64,000 nt of DNA from Syntrophaceae bacterium UBA6087 (lineage in GTDB: Bacteria > Desulfobacterota > Desulfomonilia > UBA1062). The DNA is taken from NCBI GenBank assembly GCA_002448235.1, contig DIXF01000015.1:1-64000 (forward strand). The letters are read 5' to 3'. A program made the position numbers and the translations under genes. Below the pieces are notes generated by a model. That model was not told the origin of the DNA, did not search any database, and was given only the letters and a program-made list of their open reading frames with translations. Positions within the stretch are counted from its first letter, which is position 1, and every line of letters begins with the position of its first letter. Shown one piece after another: positions 51,783 to 60,491 of this stretch.

Positions 51783-54572
51783 ATGATCAGCAGCGTTCTC
51801 AAAACAAAGCTTGCCATCCCGCCTGCCCAGGCCGGTTGGATGAGCAGGCCCCGGTTGGTCAGGCTTCTGAACTCCGGACTGGAGCACAAGCTGATTATCG
51901 TGTCCGCACCCGCCGGTTTCGGAAAAACGACCCTCCTGGGCGAATGGGCGCTGAGCCGGAGGAAGATCTTTTCCTGGCTTTCCCTCGATGAGGTCGACAA
52001 TGATTCTTTACGTTTCTGGACCCATTTCATCTCATCTCTTCAGGTGTCGCGGCCGGGGCTCGGCAGGGCCGCCCTTGAAATGCTTCAGTCTTACTCGCCC
52101 TCCCAGCTCCCGGTTGAAACGTGTCTGACCACCCTTATCAATGAGATATTCGAAGAGAACAGGGCCTTTGTCATGGTTCTTGACGATTATCACCTCATCG
52201 GCAACCCCACCATTCACGCCGACTTAAAGTTCCTCATCGATCACATGCCTCCCCAGTTCCACCTCGTCCTTTCGACCCGGATTAAAGCGCCTTTTTCCAT
52301 CGGGCGCCTGAGGATCAAGAACCAGCTCACAGAGCTTGATGCCGATGACCTGCGCTTCACGTCCCAGGAAATAGCCCTCTTCGCCAAAAAAGTGATCGGC
52401 GGCAAACTTGCCGACGATGACATACCCGCGCTGGGCACCTACTCCGAAGGATGGGCCGCAGGGTTGCAGATCGCCGCCGTCGCCATAAAGAAAGACCTGC
52501 CCGGGGATGCCCCTTTGGTGTCCAAAGGGTACGAACACATGATCGAGTATTTCATGGAAGAAGTGTTTTCATCCCATCCTGACGAGGTTCAGTCTTTCCT
52601 GCTGGAAACCTCCATTCTCGATCGTCTGAGCGGAGAGCTGTGCGACGCCGTCACCGGGCAGAAAGACAGCGCAGCTACGCTTGAAGCGCTGTGCGCAGGA
52701 AACATGCTCATCGTCCCGCTCGATCACGAGCGCCGCGAATTCCGTTATCACGTCCTGTTTGCAGACACCCTGAAAAGCCGCCTCCGGAAACTCGATCCCG
52801 GCCGCGTCCGGCGCCTGCATTCACGCGCCTCACAGTGGTTCGTGGAAAACGACATGCCGGATGAGGCAATCCGGCACGCGATAGAAGCCGAAGACTGGGA
52901 CCGCGCCATGAGCCTCGTCGATAAGTATGCCGGCATCGCCCTGCTGAGGGGTGAATCCTCGACTGCCCTGCGGTGGATGAAGTCTCTGCCGAGCAAGAGC
53001 ATTACTTCTCATCCCGGACTTTGTACCGGATATGCCTGGGCCCTGTTCCTGAACAACCTGAGGAACAGAACGGGCATACCCTATGAGGTGATCGGACAGC
53101 TCTTGCGAGATGCGGAAAAGGCCTATCTGGAGAAGAACTGCGGCGCGGGATCGTTCTCCGTGCGCGAGCGCCAGGTCCTCGGGCACGCCAATGCCCTGCG
53201 GGTGTATCTGGCCTATGAACGGGGAGATCCGGCAAACAAGATCATCGACCTGTGCAAGCGCAGCCTCGCAGGCACGGAAGGGGACTTCCCCATCGTGCGG
53301 GCCGGTGTCTACAACATCCTGGGGATGACCTACATGAACATGGACGAGCCCGAGGCCGCTGCAAGGGCCCTTGAGGAAGCGAGAACCATCGGATTCGTCG
53401 AAGGACTCGGCTTCTCGGTCGTCACGATAGACTGCTTCCGGGCTTATCTTGCAAAGACCAGGGGGAGGCTCCGGGAATCGGAAGCCATGTGCCGGGAGTC
53501 TCTCAAGTCCATAGACGATTCGTTCATAAAAACCCGGAGGCTTCCTCCCGAAATGCTCGGGCTCATCAAGCTGGTCCTTTCCTATGTCCTAATCGAGAAA
53601 AACGATCTCAAAACCGCGGACCGGATGCTCCATGAGATCACCAGGCCCATCCGGCTGCTAAAGGAAACATTTACGGCCATCTCGTACAATGCGCTCCTCG
53701 CCCGTCTCAGGTTCAGCCAGGGCGCCGAGCTGACGGATATCTTCTCCCTGCTGACCGAAATCGGCCTCATGGAGCAGTCGTGCCCGGGAGCAGAGACGTA
53801 CTCGGTTGCGCTTCGCATCCGTCACCTGCTCCAGCGCTATCGCGGCAACCTGTCGTCCATCGAATCCGCTTTCCGCCTGGCAGACCGGTACGGCCTGACA
53901 TTGAGCAGCCAGGCCCGGCCATCCAGCAACCCTTTGGCGAGACAGTGGTATTTTACCGAGCGGCTCTCCCTGGTGCGGCTGTCCCTTGCCGAGTCCGGCG
54001 TACGTCCCGCTCCCCTGTGCCGCCTTCCCCTTGAAGATGCCTTGCGCTTTCTTGAAGAGATCTCCGGCAAGGCAGGCAGCGACGGCTGGGGCGAGCTGGA
54101 GCTAGAGACGCTCATGCTGACCGCGCTGGTGCATCACGCAAGGAAGGACGACGGACATGCGTTGGCCGCACTCGAAAAAACCCTGGCTCTGGCGGAGCGG
54201 GAAGGATATGTACGGATCTTTATCGAGGAGGGAACTCCCATGGCGGATTTGCTGCGCCTTGGGATCGCCGGGGGGGTGTATCCCGATTTCGCCGCCTGCC
54301 TGCTGGATATAGTCGGAGGAGAATCCGGGAGCGAACAGCACCAGCCTGCCATTCCGGACGACCTGTTCAATGCGCAGATAGAACGCTTGAGCCGGCAGGA
54401 AACCGCAATCCTCAAACTCATTGCGGACGGCCTTTCAAACCAGGAGATCGCCGACGAGCTCTGCATCGCCCTGACAACGGTCAAAACCCACAACTACAAT
54501 ATCTTCAGCAAGCTGAACGTAAAAAGGCGCTTCCAGGCGGTCAAAAAGGCAACACAGCTGAACCTGCTGTGA
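51783..54572 (+). CDS. MalT-like LuxR-family ATP-dependent regulator
   Basis: The ATG at 51783 has GGTGGAG about 9 bases upstream (929 residues). The architecture is that of large LAL/MalT STAND regulators: Walker A SAPAGFGKTTLLGEWA (about residue 45), Walker B AFVMVLDDYHLI (about 130), arm and winged-helix regions to about 400, a long helical repeat (TPR-like) region to about 850, and a C-terminal LuxR helix-turn-helix LSRQETAILKLIADGLSNQE followed by TTVKTHNYNIFSKLNVKRRF. Ligand binding plus ATP triggers oligomerisation and transcription activation in this family. The neighbouring acyl-CoA dehydrogenase and AOR genes are plausible targets (inference). Confidence 0.93.
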   Translation: MISSVLKTKLAIPPAQAGWMSRPRLVRLLNSGLEHKLIIVSAPAGFGKTTLLGEWALSRRKIFSWLSLDEVDNDSLRFWTHFISSLQVSRPGLGRAALEMLQSYSPSQLPVETCLTTLINEIFEENRAFVMVLDDYHLIGNPTIHADLKFLIDHMPPQFHLVLSTRIKAPFSIGRLRIKNQLTELDADDLRFTSQEIALFAKKVIGGKLADDDIPALGTYSEGWAAGLQIAAVAIKKDLPGDAPLVSKGYEHMIEYFMEEVFSSHPDEVQSFLLETSILDRLSGELCDAVTGQKDSAATLEALCAGNMLIVPLDHERREFRYHVLFADTLKSRLRKLDPGRVRRLHSRASQWFVENDMPDEAIRHAIEAEDWDRAMSLVDKYAGIALLRGESSTALRWMKSLPSKSITSHPGLCTGYAWALFLNNLRNRTGIPYEVIGQLLRDAEKAYLEKNCGAGSFSVRERQVLGHANALRVYLAYERGDPANKIIDLCKRSLAGTEGDFPIVRAGVYNILGMTYMNMDEPEAAARALEEARTIGFVEGLGFSVVTIDCFRAYLAKTRGRLRESEAMCRESLKSIDDSFIKTRRLPPEMLGLIKLVLSYVLIEKNDLKTADRMLHEITRPIRLLKETFTAISYNALLARLRFSQGAELTDIFSLLTEIGLMEQSCPGAETYSVALRIRHLLQRYRGNLSSIESAFRLADRYGLTLSSQARPSSNPLARQWYFTERLSLVRLSLAESGVRPAPLCRLPLEDALRFLEEISGKAGSDGWGELELETLMLTALVHHARKDDGHALAALEKTLALAEREGYVRIFIEEGTPMADLLRLGIAGGVYPDFAACLLDIVGGESGSEQHQPAIPDDLFNAQIERLSRQETAILKLIADGLSNQEIADELCIALTTVKTHNYNIFSKLNVKRRFQAVKKATQLNLL

Positions 54573-54732
54573 TGCCGTCTTGCGGTAGAGCTGTGGTGCA
54601 CAGGGAGTTCCGAACAATCTGACCGGCACCGCTGTGCTCCGCTAAAAGTTATGTTCCCTGGGTAAAAACAACAGGAGAGCGATGCTGATGTATAGTGGAT
54701 CCATCAGCGAAGTGCCCATCCAGTGCTTCCTC

Positions 54733-55482
54733 CTATTTCCCGGCTGCGGTGATTATCCTGCCCATGCCGCCGCTGTGCTGTGTCTGGTCCCCCACCCTTG
54801 CCGCGGGTTTCCCGTCGATAAGCACGCTCGGATCGCCCGTCTTTATGACGAAGTTTGTCGGTCCGCAGCCCCCGGCATGCATGCCGGTGTCACCCGCCCT
54901 CGCAGCCGGCAGGCCATCGATGAACACGTTCGGGCTTCCCGACGAGATCGGTCCCTGAACGGGATGCGGGCAGGCAGGGCATCCCATCGCATAGTTGGGG
55001 CACTGCACCATGCCCCCCACCCGGGCATATCCCTGCGGGTCCACGGCTTCCACCGTGAAGGTTTTTTCACATACGATCTTTCCGTCCTTTTCCACATACA
55101 GGGTTATGCTGTTCGTGCCGGGCCCGTTGAAGACGGGTCTGCTCAGCCGCCCGCGGTCCGGCGTGAAGGTGCCCGTTCCTTTCCAGCGGACATTCCCGGA
55201 GTTGTCAACCTGATCCCTGGTGCCCGGGTTGACAAGGCAGCTTGCCCCGAAGACCCAGCCCTTCGTAAAGACTTTCGGGCTCTTGCCGGCCGGATGGGTG
55301 AGCGAAAGCCGAATGTTCTGCGCCAGTGGATTCGCCTTCACAACCTCCCGGTTATTACCGGTGACGGATCGATTCAGCAACTCCGCTGCAGATGCAACAG
55401 AGCCCTGCCCGATAAGGCAGATGGCGGCTATTATCAGGATTGCAGCCTTGCTTGCAAGCGGGATTGGGCCAGGATACCTCAT
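54733..55482 (-). CDS. Secreted PAAR-domain protein with N-terminal Ig-like region
   Basis: This 249-residue protein has a signal peptide, ASKAAILIIAAICLIGQGSV.., followed by a beta-rich Ig-like segment (about 35-140). The C-terminal half is a PAAR/DUF4150-type domain: QGPISSGSPNVFIDGLPAAR, AGDTGMHAGGCG, FVIKTGDPSVLIDGKPAARV and GDQTQHSGGMGRIITAAGK. PAAR proteins usually tip the type VI secretion spike and are made in the cytoplasm without a Sec signal. Here the signal peptide, and the absence of vgrG, hcp or effector genes in the window, argue for a different, periplasmic or extracellular role. Confidence 0.82.
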   Translation of the reverse strand: MRYPGPIPLASKAAILIIAAICLIGQGSVASAAELLNRSVTGNNREVVKANPLAQNIRLSLTHPAGKSPKVFTKGWVFGASCLVNPGTRDQVDNSGNVRWKGTGTFTPDRGRLSRPVFNGPGTNSITLYVEKDGKIVCEKTFTVEAVDPQGYARVGGMVQCPNYAMGCPACPHPVQGPISSGSPNVFIDGLPAARAGDTGMHAGGCGPTNFVIKTGDPSVLIDGKPAARVGDQTQHSGGMGRIITAAGK

Positions 55483-56032
55483 CGCATCTCCTCTCTTCTT
55501 AAAAAGATTGTCTCAGCATCGGCTTTTTAGCTCTGCATGGTTGAACTTAAAAACCCCTGCTCTGCTGAAGAAACAATGGATCTTTGTTATACCCTCTGGA
55601 ACCGGTTTATAAGCCGCAGCAGATCTCCCTTACCGATAGCCGCGCCCGATGAAGAGATGATCATTTTATCACGGAGTGAGGCAACTTCCAAGTATTGTTA
55701 CGCAAAATAACCGCTTGAAAAATGCAGACCTCATGAGATGACGGACGATGTTGATTATCAGGGCGATATCTCATCTCAACAGCCCTTTGGCTGTAAGGAA
55801 TAGTTGCGGCCATGATAACATCATGTCCTTCAGCGTTTCCGCAACCGCAATAAGTATTATTCTCCGTTGACATGGAGCATCAGGGCTTTTGAAGAGAGGG
55901 GGAGGGATATGCAGGGGGGACAGACTGCGATCCTTTCTCCGTTCACGCCTCAGGGCGGTGAGAAAAGGGCTTCTGCCCCCCCATGCTGCGGATCATCCTT
56001 TCAGTCCCGGGTCCTGACCGAAAGGCTCCTCA
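55483..56032. other. Non-coding stretch between PAAR gene start and ADC-fold gene end
   Basis: These 550 bases hold no convincing gene. The largest open frame (minus, about 55661-55873) has no family resemblance or ribosome binding site. Small hairpins occur (CATGAT-aac-ATCATG at 55811-55825; ACAGCC-cttt-GGCTGT just upstream of it). A TTGACA lies near 55870 without a good -10. The stretch presumably contains the PAAR gene promoter (reading leftward) and downstream sequence of the operon ending at 56033. Confidence 0.45.
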
Positions 56033-56809
56033 TCAATCGTCCATGAGATTTCTCGGCCCGTAAAGGATGGCCTCCATGAACGGCATGTACTGGAAGAAGA
56101 TCGGTTTCTTGCTCAGATCCAGATCTCTGAGCTGCAGGGCGATGCTGTGCTTGTCGCCCAGGCTCAGCTGCGCCGCGCCCGGATTCATGCTCTTGCCGAA
56201 CTCGAGGGGGTTCATGTACACGTTTGCCGCGAGCGGGATGCCGTCCTTCACGGAAAACGTCTTGAACCGGTTGGTCTTTTCCGGGGAGGTCTTGAGCTTT
56301 TTCCCTTTCAGCGTGAGGATCTTTTCCCCCCCTTCGGAAAGGTTGCATGCCAGCATGGAGCCTTCCTGGGAGAACGTGATGTCTGCGAGGAACTTCGGAT
56401 ATCCGTAAAGTTCTACGCCGCCTTTGCGGGCCCGTTCGGTGGTTACCGGGAGCTGCCAGACGTATGCCATGAAGTATCTTTTCAGCATCATGCTCAAAAC
56501 CGTGAGGCCGGGGATGACCCTCCTGCCGAAGGTGATGGGGAAGGAGATGGAGAACTCGTTATAGGGATCGATGTCCGTCTTACGGTATTCGAAGGCCGTG
56601 AAAGCGACCAGCGCCTTGCCTTTCCAGGCTTCCACCGGATGCATTTCCGGCAGGGGAAGATGCTTGCGGACCTTCTCGACAGGGGCGGTGAAAATAGCCG
56701 TCATGGCCGTATTGTCGTAGTAGAATACGGGGAGCTTGCCCTCCAGAGACAGGTCTTTAGTCATCATATCCATTTGGTAAACACCTTTGAAGAAATCTCC
56801 TTTTTTCAT
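56033..56809 (-). CDS. Acetoacetate-decarboxylase-fold family protein
   Basis: The start at 56809 has GAGGAGG 4 bases upstream (258 residues). It carries the ADC-family pattern: LPVFYYDNTAMTAIFTAPVE, VALVAFTAFEYR-type strands (KALVAFTAFEYRKTDID), and GGVELYGYPKFLADITF, whose Lys aligns with the Schiff-base Lys of acetoacetate decarboxylase. The C-terminus ends in PFMEAILYGPRNLMDD. Family members include true decarboxylases, aldolase-dehydratases and enzymes of unknown reaction. As the last gene of the TetR/acyl-CoA dehydrogenase/SDR operon, it may act on a beta-keto or hydroxy product of those enzymes. Confidence 0.82.
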   Translation of the reverse strand: MKKGDFFKGVYQMDMMTKDLSLEGKLPVFYYDNTAMTAIFTAPVEKVRKHLPLPEMHPVEAWKGKALVAFTAFEYRKTDIDPYNEFSISFPITFGRRVIPGLTVLSMMLKRYFMAYVWQLPVTTERARKGGVELYGYPKFLADITFSQEGSMLACNLSEGGEKILTLKGKKLKTSPEKTNRFKTFSVKDGIPLAANVYMNPLEFGKSMNPGAAQLSLGDKHSIALQLRDLDLSKKPIFFQYMPFMEAILYGPRNLMDD

Positions 56810-56891
56810 ACATCCTCCTCGATTATTTTCATGGATACGGTTCATTTTTACGCTTCCCTTCAAGCAGGTATTGCCCGCTTGAAGGTTTTGC

Positions 56892-57734
56892 TCAATCCTT
56901 CTTCTGCGCGTACGCCCGCGCTACATACCTGCTGAAAAAGCCGCTCAAACTGACCGCGGTCACCGGAAAAAACCTCGTGAGAAGGTCAATGGCCTTTGCA
57001 TCGGTGCCCACCAGGATGCGCCTCTTGTTTTTCTTTATCCCTGCGATGATGATCTTTGCCGCCTCATCCGCCGTGGTCCGGAAAAGCTCGTCCTCGTAGA
57101 GCCTCTGTGCCTTTTCCTTGGACAGGGCGTACATGGCCCGGTTCACGCGGGCGTTCTTTGCGATGTTGGTCTTGATCCCTCCGGGATGCACGCAGCTTAT
57201 CCGTATGTTCGTGCCGTGCATTTCCTGGGCAAGGGTTTCCGTATAGCCCTTGACCGCGAACTTGGCGGAGCAGTAGGGGCCGTTGTTGGGATTGGGTATG
57301 ATCCCGTTAATGCTGGAGACATTGACGATGTGCCCCTCGGGCCGCTTCTTCAGGTGGGGAAGGAATGCCATGGTGCCGTACACGACGCCCCAGAAGTTGA
57401 TGCCCATCAACCATTCGAAATCTTCCAGCGGGACGGTTTCCAGGAAATCGCCCAGGGCAACGCCTGCGTTGTTTATGACGATATCTATGCCGCCGTGGTG
57501 CCTGGCTGCCTCCTCGGCATAGCCGAACACCCGGTCCCGCTTCGACACGTCCACGATATGGGTCGAAACCTTCACCCCGTTGCCGACAATTCGCGACGTC
57601 TCCTGCAGCCCTGCCTCGTCGATATCCGCGAGGGCCAGGTTGCACCCCTCGTCTGCAAGATTGACGGCAAGCATCCTGCCGATGCCCGAAGCAGCACCTG
57701 TGACGGCCGCGGTCTTATTCTTCAGATTCTTCAT
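56892..57734 (-). CDS. Short-chain dehydrogenase/reductase
   Basis: This 280-residue protein has a classical SDR core: the cofactor motif AAVTGAASGIGRMLAVNLAD, a DVSK acidic segment, the NNAGVALGDF motif, the catalytic Ser in HIVNVSSINGIIPNPNNGPY and the YxxxK in YCSAKFAVKGYTETLAQEMH. A C-terminal extension beyond the core (VGTDAKAIDLLTRFFPVTAV) is weakly hydrophobic. The Asp after the second strand (LALADIDEAG) suggests NAD(H) preference. It lies between the ADC-fold gene and the short acyl-CoA dehydrogenase gene, 24 bases from the latter. Probable role: oxidation or reduction of a hydroxy/keto group in the same pathway. Confidence 0.93.
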   Translation of the reverse strand: MKNLKNKTAAVTGAASGIGRMLAVNLADEGCNLALADIDEAGLQETSRIVGNGVKVSTHIVDVSKRDRVFGYAEEAARHHGGIDIVINNAGVALGDFLETVPLEDFEWLMGINFWGVVYGTMAFLPHLKKRPEGHIVNVSSINGIIPNPNNGPYCSAKFAVKGYTETLAQEMHGTNIRISCVHPGGIKTNIAKNARVNRAMYALSKEKAQRLYEDELFRTTADEAAKIIIAGIKKNKRRILVGTDAKAIDLLTRFFPVTAVSLSGFFSRYVARAYAQKKD

Positions 57735-57758
57735 GGTCCTCTTTTCCTCCGGTGTATA

Positions 57759-58898
57759 TTACCTGCCGCTCCCGGCAAGGCCTGCAAGATCGCGTATCAG
57801 ATCGAGCTTCTTCATGGGCGGGCTTCCAAGGAGAGCCTGCACCTGGCGGGCATCACGGAAGCGCTTCTCCTGGCCATAATCCTTCATGTAGCCGTTTCCC
57901 CCGAGAACCTGCACCCCGTCGGTGACGGCCTCGCAAGCCAGCTCATGGACGTGCAGCCCGGCAGCGATGCAGTGAGAGCCCCAAGCTGCCCCGTCGAGAT
58001 CAAGTGCCCGGCAGGCCTGGGCGACGCACATCTCCGCCACGTCGGCCTTGACGGCCATGCCGGCGAGCAGCATGCTCACCTCGGTCCATTTGATGATCTC
58101 GCGGCCGCCCTGGGAGCGTTCTTTCGCATAGGCAAGCGCCTCTGAGAGCGAGCCCTTCATGATCCCTGCGTTCATGGCCGCCGCAGCCACGTGCATCTTT
58201 AACGACGCCTGCGCGAAGTACTCCCCGCCTTTGCCCTCTTCACCGATGAGCTCCGCGCCCACTCCCCGGAAATCGACATCGATGGCAGGACATGCATGCA
58301 GTCCGATGCTGAAGATGGGATCGCTCTTTGAGATCCCTTTCGCGGAGAGGTCCGCAAGGAAAAGGGACCAGGCTCCCCCCTTGCCGTTCCGGGCCGGGAT
58401 CACGGCCTTGCCCGCCAGGCCTCCAAGCACGAGGAATTCGAGCTTGCCGGTGAGTGTATAGCCTTTGCGCGACTTGGAAAAGCCGGGGATTTCATCGCTA
58501 TGGGAAGGGTCTGTATAGGACGGGAAAGCGACCAGGAACTCCCGTGCGGTCGTTGCCTTGGCGAAGATGCCCTTTGCGAGCCATTCCGCATGAGCCGTGA
58601 GCAGGATCTCCTGGGCCAGGGCATTGGTGAATAATATCCCTCCCAGGGAGCTGTCGGCCCGGCAGATATTGTCCAGGATGACGCACAGCGTGCCGATGTT
58701 CCCGCCGATGCCTCCGAACTCCTCTGGAAGCATGACGCCAAGGAATCCTACCTCGTAGGCCTTGCTCAGGACGTCTTCGAAAAAATCACCGAAGGGGTAG
58801 CGATCGTATTCTTCGGTCTTTTTCGAAAGCTCTTTGGCCGCAAATGACTGCGCCAGGTCTTCAAAGGGTTTCAGGTCGCTGTTGAATGAGGTCAGCAT
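57759..58898 (-). CDS. Short acyl-CoA dehydrogenase family protein, apparently lacking the catalytic Glu
   Basis: This 379-residue protein has AAGGAGG 5 bases before the ATG. The fold is recognisable: VGFLGVMLPEEFGGIGGNIG, ALAYAKERSQGGREIIKWTE, GVQVLGGNGYMKDYGQEKRF and RDARQVQALLGSPP. Two usual features are missing. The ITEPxAGSD flavin loop is replaced by LVAFPSYTDPSHSDE, and the C-terminal YEGTxQ with the catalytic Glu reads ALLGSPPMK. The alternative Glu of isovaleryl-CoA dehydrogenases (LDxER region) is also absent (SLKMHV). It directly follows another acyl-CoA dehydrogenase gene (18 bases), so the two may form a heteromeric enzyme. Confidence 0.88.
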   Translation of the reverse strand: MLTSFNSDLKPFEDLAQSFAAKELSKKTEEYDRYPFGDFFEDVLSKAYEVGFLGVMLPEEFGGIGGNIGTLCVILDNICRADSSLGGILFTNALAQEILLTAHAEWLAKGIFAKATTAREFLVAFPSYTDPSHSDEIPGFSKSRKGYTLTGKLEFLVLGGLAGKAVIPARNGKGGAWSLFLADLSAKGISKSDPIFSIGLHACPAIDVDFRGVGAELIGEEGKGGEYFAQASLKMHVAAAAMNAGIMKGSLSEALAYAKERSQGGREIIKWTEVSMLLAGMAVKADVAEMCVAQACRALDLDGAAWGSHCIAAGLHVHELACEAVTDGVQVLGGNGYMKDYGQEKRFRDARQVQALLGSPPMKKLDLIRDLAGLAGSGR

Positions 58899-58916
58899 TG
58901 GTTCCTCCTTGTATGA

Positions 58917-60422
58917 TCAGTCTGCAAATACATCTGCCTGCGGCGCTGCCGGCGCGATGAGACACTTGAACGTGTTGAGCCGGTTGAGCTGGTTGGTTCC
59001 CTCGTAGATCTGCAGGAGCTTGATGTCACGGAGCATCTTTTCGACCCCTGCATCCTGACGCAATCCCGTGGATCCCATGAGCTCGATCGCCATCTGGCAG
59101 TTGCGTACGCCGATGTCCGTGCCCGCAAATTTCGCCAGAGAAGCCCAGCCCGAGCAGCACATCTGGTCCTTCGGCTTGACCCAGTCGTAGTAGAGCTTCC
59201 GCATGAACTTCCCGGAATATTCTTTATCGAGGGTCGGCCCGACCACTTTCTCGAAGTAGGCATTCGGCATGAGACGGAAGTAGTAGTACAGCGGCTTGAG
59301 CTGGAGGAGCCTATACATGCCGCGGAGGCTGTTGGCGTAGTTCGCCTCAACATAGGCGAGCCTTCCCAGCGCAACGTTCTTGTACATCTCGGCAAGCATG
59401 CATTGCACCCACTCGCTCTTGATGAGGGGCTTGCCGTAGACCGTAGTTTTATTTGCATAGTTGAGCGCGGCCTCGAAGGCCCCCCGTGCGACGCCCACCC
59501 CGAATGCGCACACACCCGGACGCGTGGCCGAGACCACATAGTCGATATAACGCTGGGAGAGGTCCTTCATGGGCTTCTTCGAGATCTTCTGCATCAGCTC
59601 CTCACTGAAGAGCACCTGGTCGTCCGGGATGAAGCAGTCCTCGAAGATGAGCACGCTGGCAGGGCAGACCCGCTGGCCCATCTTGTTTTCATGGGTCCCG
59701 AAGGAAAATCCCCTGGTGCCGGTCTTCACCATCATGCCCACGCCAGACACGGAAGGCTTCTTGAGATCGGAATATGCAAGGAGCACGGTCCAGGTCGACA
59801 CGTGTCCCATGGAGATGAACACCTTGGTGCCGTTGACGATGTACCCGCCGGGGACTTTCTTTGCATGACAGGCGACCTTGCCCTTGTCTACGAGATCCAC
59901 CTCTTCCACATCCGTTCCAGCGCCGGGTTCGGTGGTAGCCAGCGCAATGAGGCAGGGTTTGCCGGTCTTCTCGCCATGGGCCACCTCGCTGATGACCCTT
60001 TTTGCCAGGGCCGGATTGGCCGAAGCGATCAGACCGGCCACGCCGAGGTAGTGGACGCCGATGACGTTCATGATCCCGACGCAGACAGAGCTTATCTCTT
60101 CGGCAAAATACGACATGGACGGCATGCTTGCCCCCTGGCCTCCGAACATCTTTGGTATCCACTTGGTGTAGAAGCCCCATTTGTTGGCGATCTCGACGAG
60201 TTCGAACGGCATATAATCCGGATCTTCGTGGGTCTTCCGGTCAAGCTCGAGAGCCCTGGGCCTTGCCACCTCATCGTTGAACTTCCGGGCAAGGGCTATG
60301 ACCTCCTGGATCTCCCTGACCATGTGCTTGGGCATGCGCGGGGCATACGGCAGACTCAAATGGGTGTCCTCGAACTTCGGAAAACGGGACAGCCCGGCTG
60401 ATACTTCGGATCTGGACAGCAT
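58917..60422 (-). CDS. Acyl-CoA dehydrogenase, catalytically complete
   Basis: The start at 60422 has GAGGAGGG 4 bases upstream (501 residues). The flavin loop LIALATTEPGAGTDVEEVDL (about residue 160), the core VNGTKVFISMGHVSTWTVLL, and the C-terminal LLQIYEGTNQLNRLNTFK (catalytic Glu, about 472) are intact. The extended N-terminus and the middle insert (MYRLLQLKPLYYYFRLMPNA) make it longer than usual dehydrogenases. It is the first structural gene after the TetR regulator, and its neighbour is the Glu-lacking homologue. The substrate is unknown; an unusual acyl-CoA, rather than straight-chain fat, is suggested by the operon context. Confidence 0.93.
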   Translation of the reverse strand: MLSRSEVSAGLSRFPKFEDTHLSLPYAPRMPKHMVREIQEVIALARKFNDEVARPRALELDRKTHEDPDYMPFELVEIANKWGFYTKWIPKMFGGQGASMPSMSYFAEEISSVCVGIMNVIGVHYLGVAGLIASANPALAKRVISEVAHGEKTGKPCLIALATTEPGAGTDVEEVDLVDKGKVACHAKKVPGGYIVNGTKVFISMGHVSTWTVLLAYSDLKKPSVSGVGMMVKTGTRGFSFGTHENKMGQRVCPASVLIFEDCFIPDDQVLFSEELMQKISKKPMKDLSQRYIDYVVSATRPGVCAFGVGVARGAFEAALNYANKTTVYGKPLIKSEWVQCMLAEMYKNVALGRLAYVEANYANSLRGMYRLLQLKPLYYYFRLMPNAYFEKVVGPTLDKEYSGKFMRKLYYDWVKPKDQMCCSGWASLAKFAGTDIGVRNCQMAIELMGSTGLRQDAGVEKMLRDIKLLQIYEGTNQLNRLNTFKCLIAPAAPQADVFAD

Positions 60423-60491
60423 ATTACCCTCCTCTTTGTCGGTCATTTCCAAAAACAGCGGTGAAGCCGGTTGTAGATGAAGCACTCTATA

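Noticed and set aside
54733..55482. Type VI secretion locus
   Set aside because: Only one PAAR protein is present, with a signal peptide; no vgrG, hcp, tss genes, adaptor or effector/immunity pair is seen.
55661..55873. Minus-strand 70-codon frame in the 550-base gap
   Set aside because: It has no ribosome binding site, no family resemblance and no operon context.
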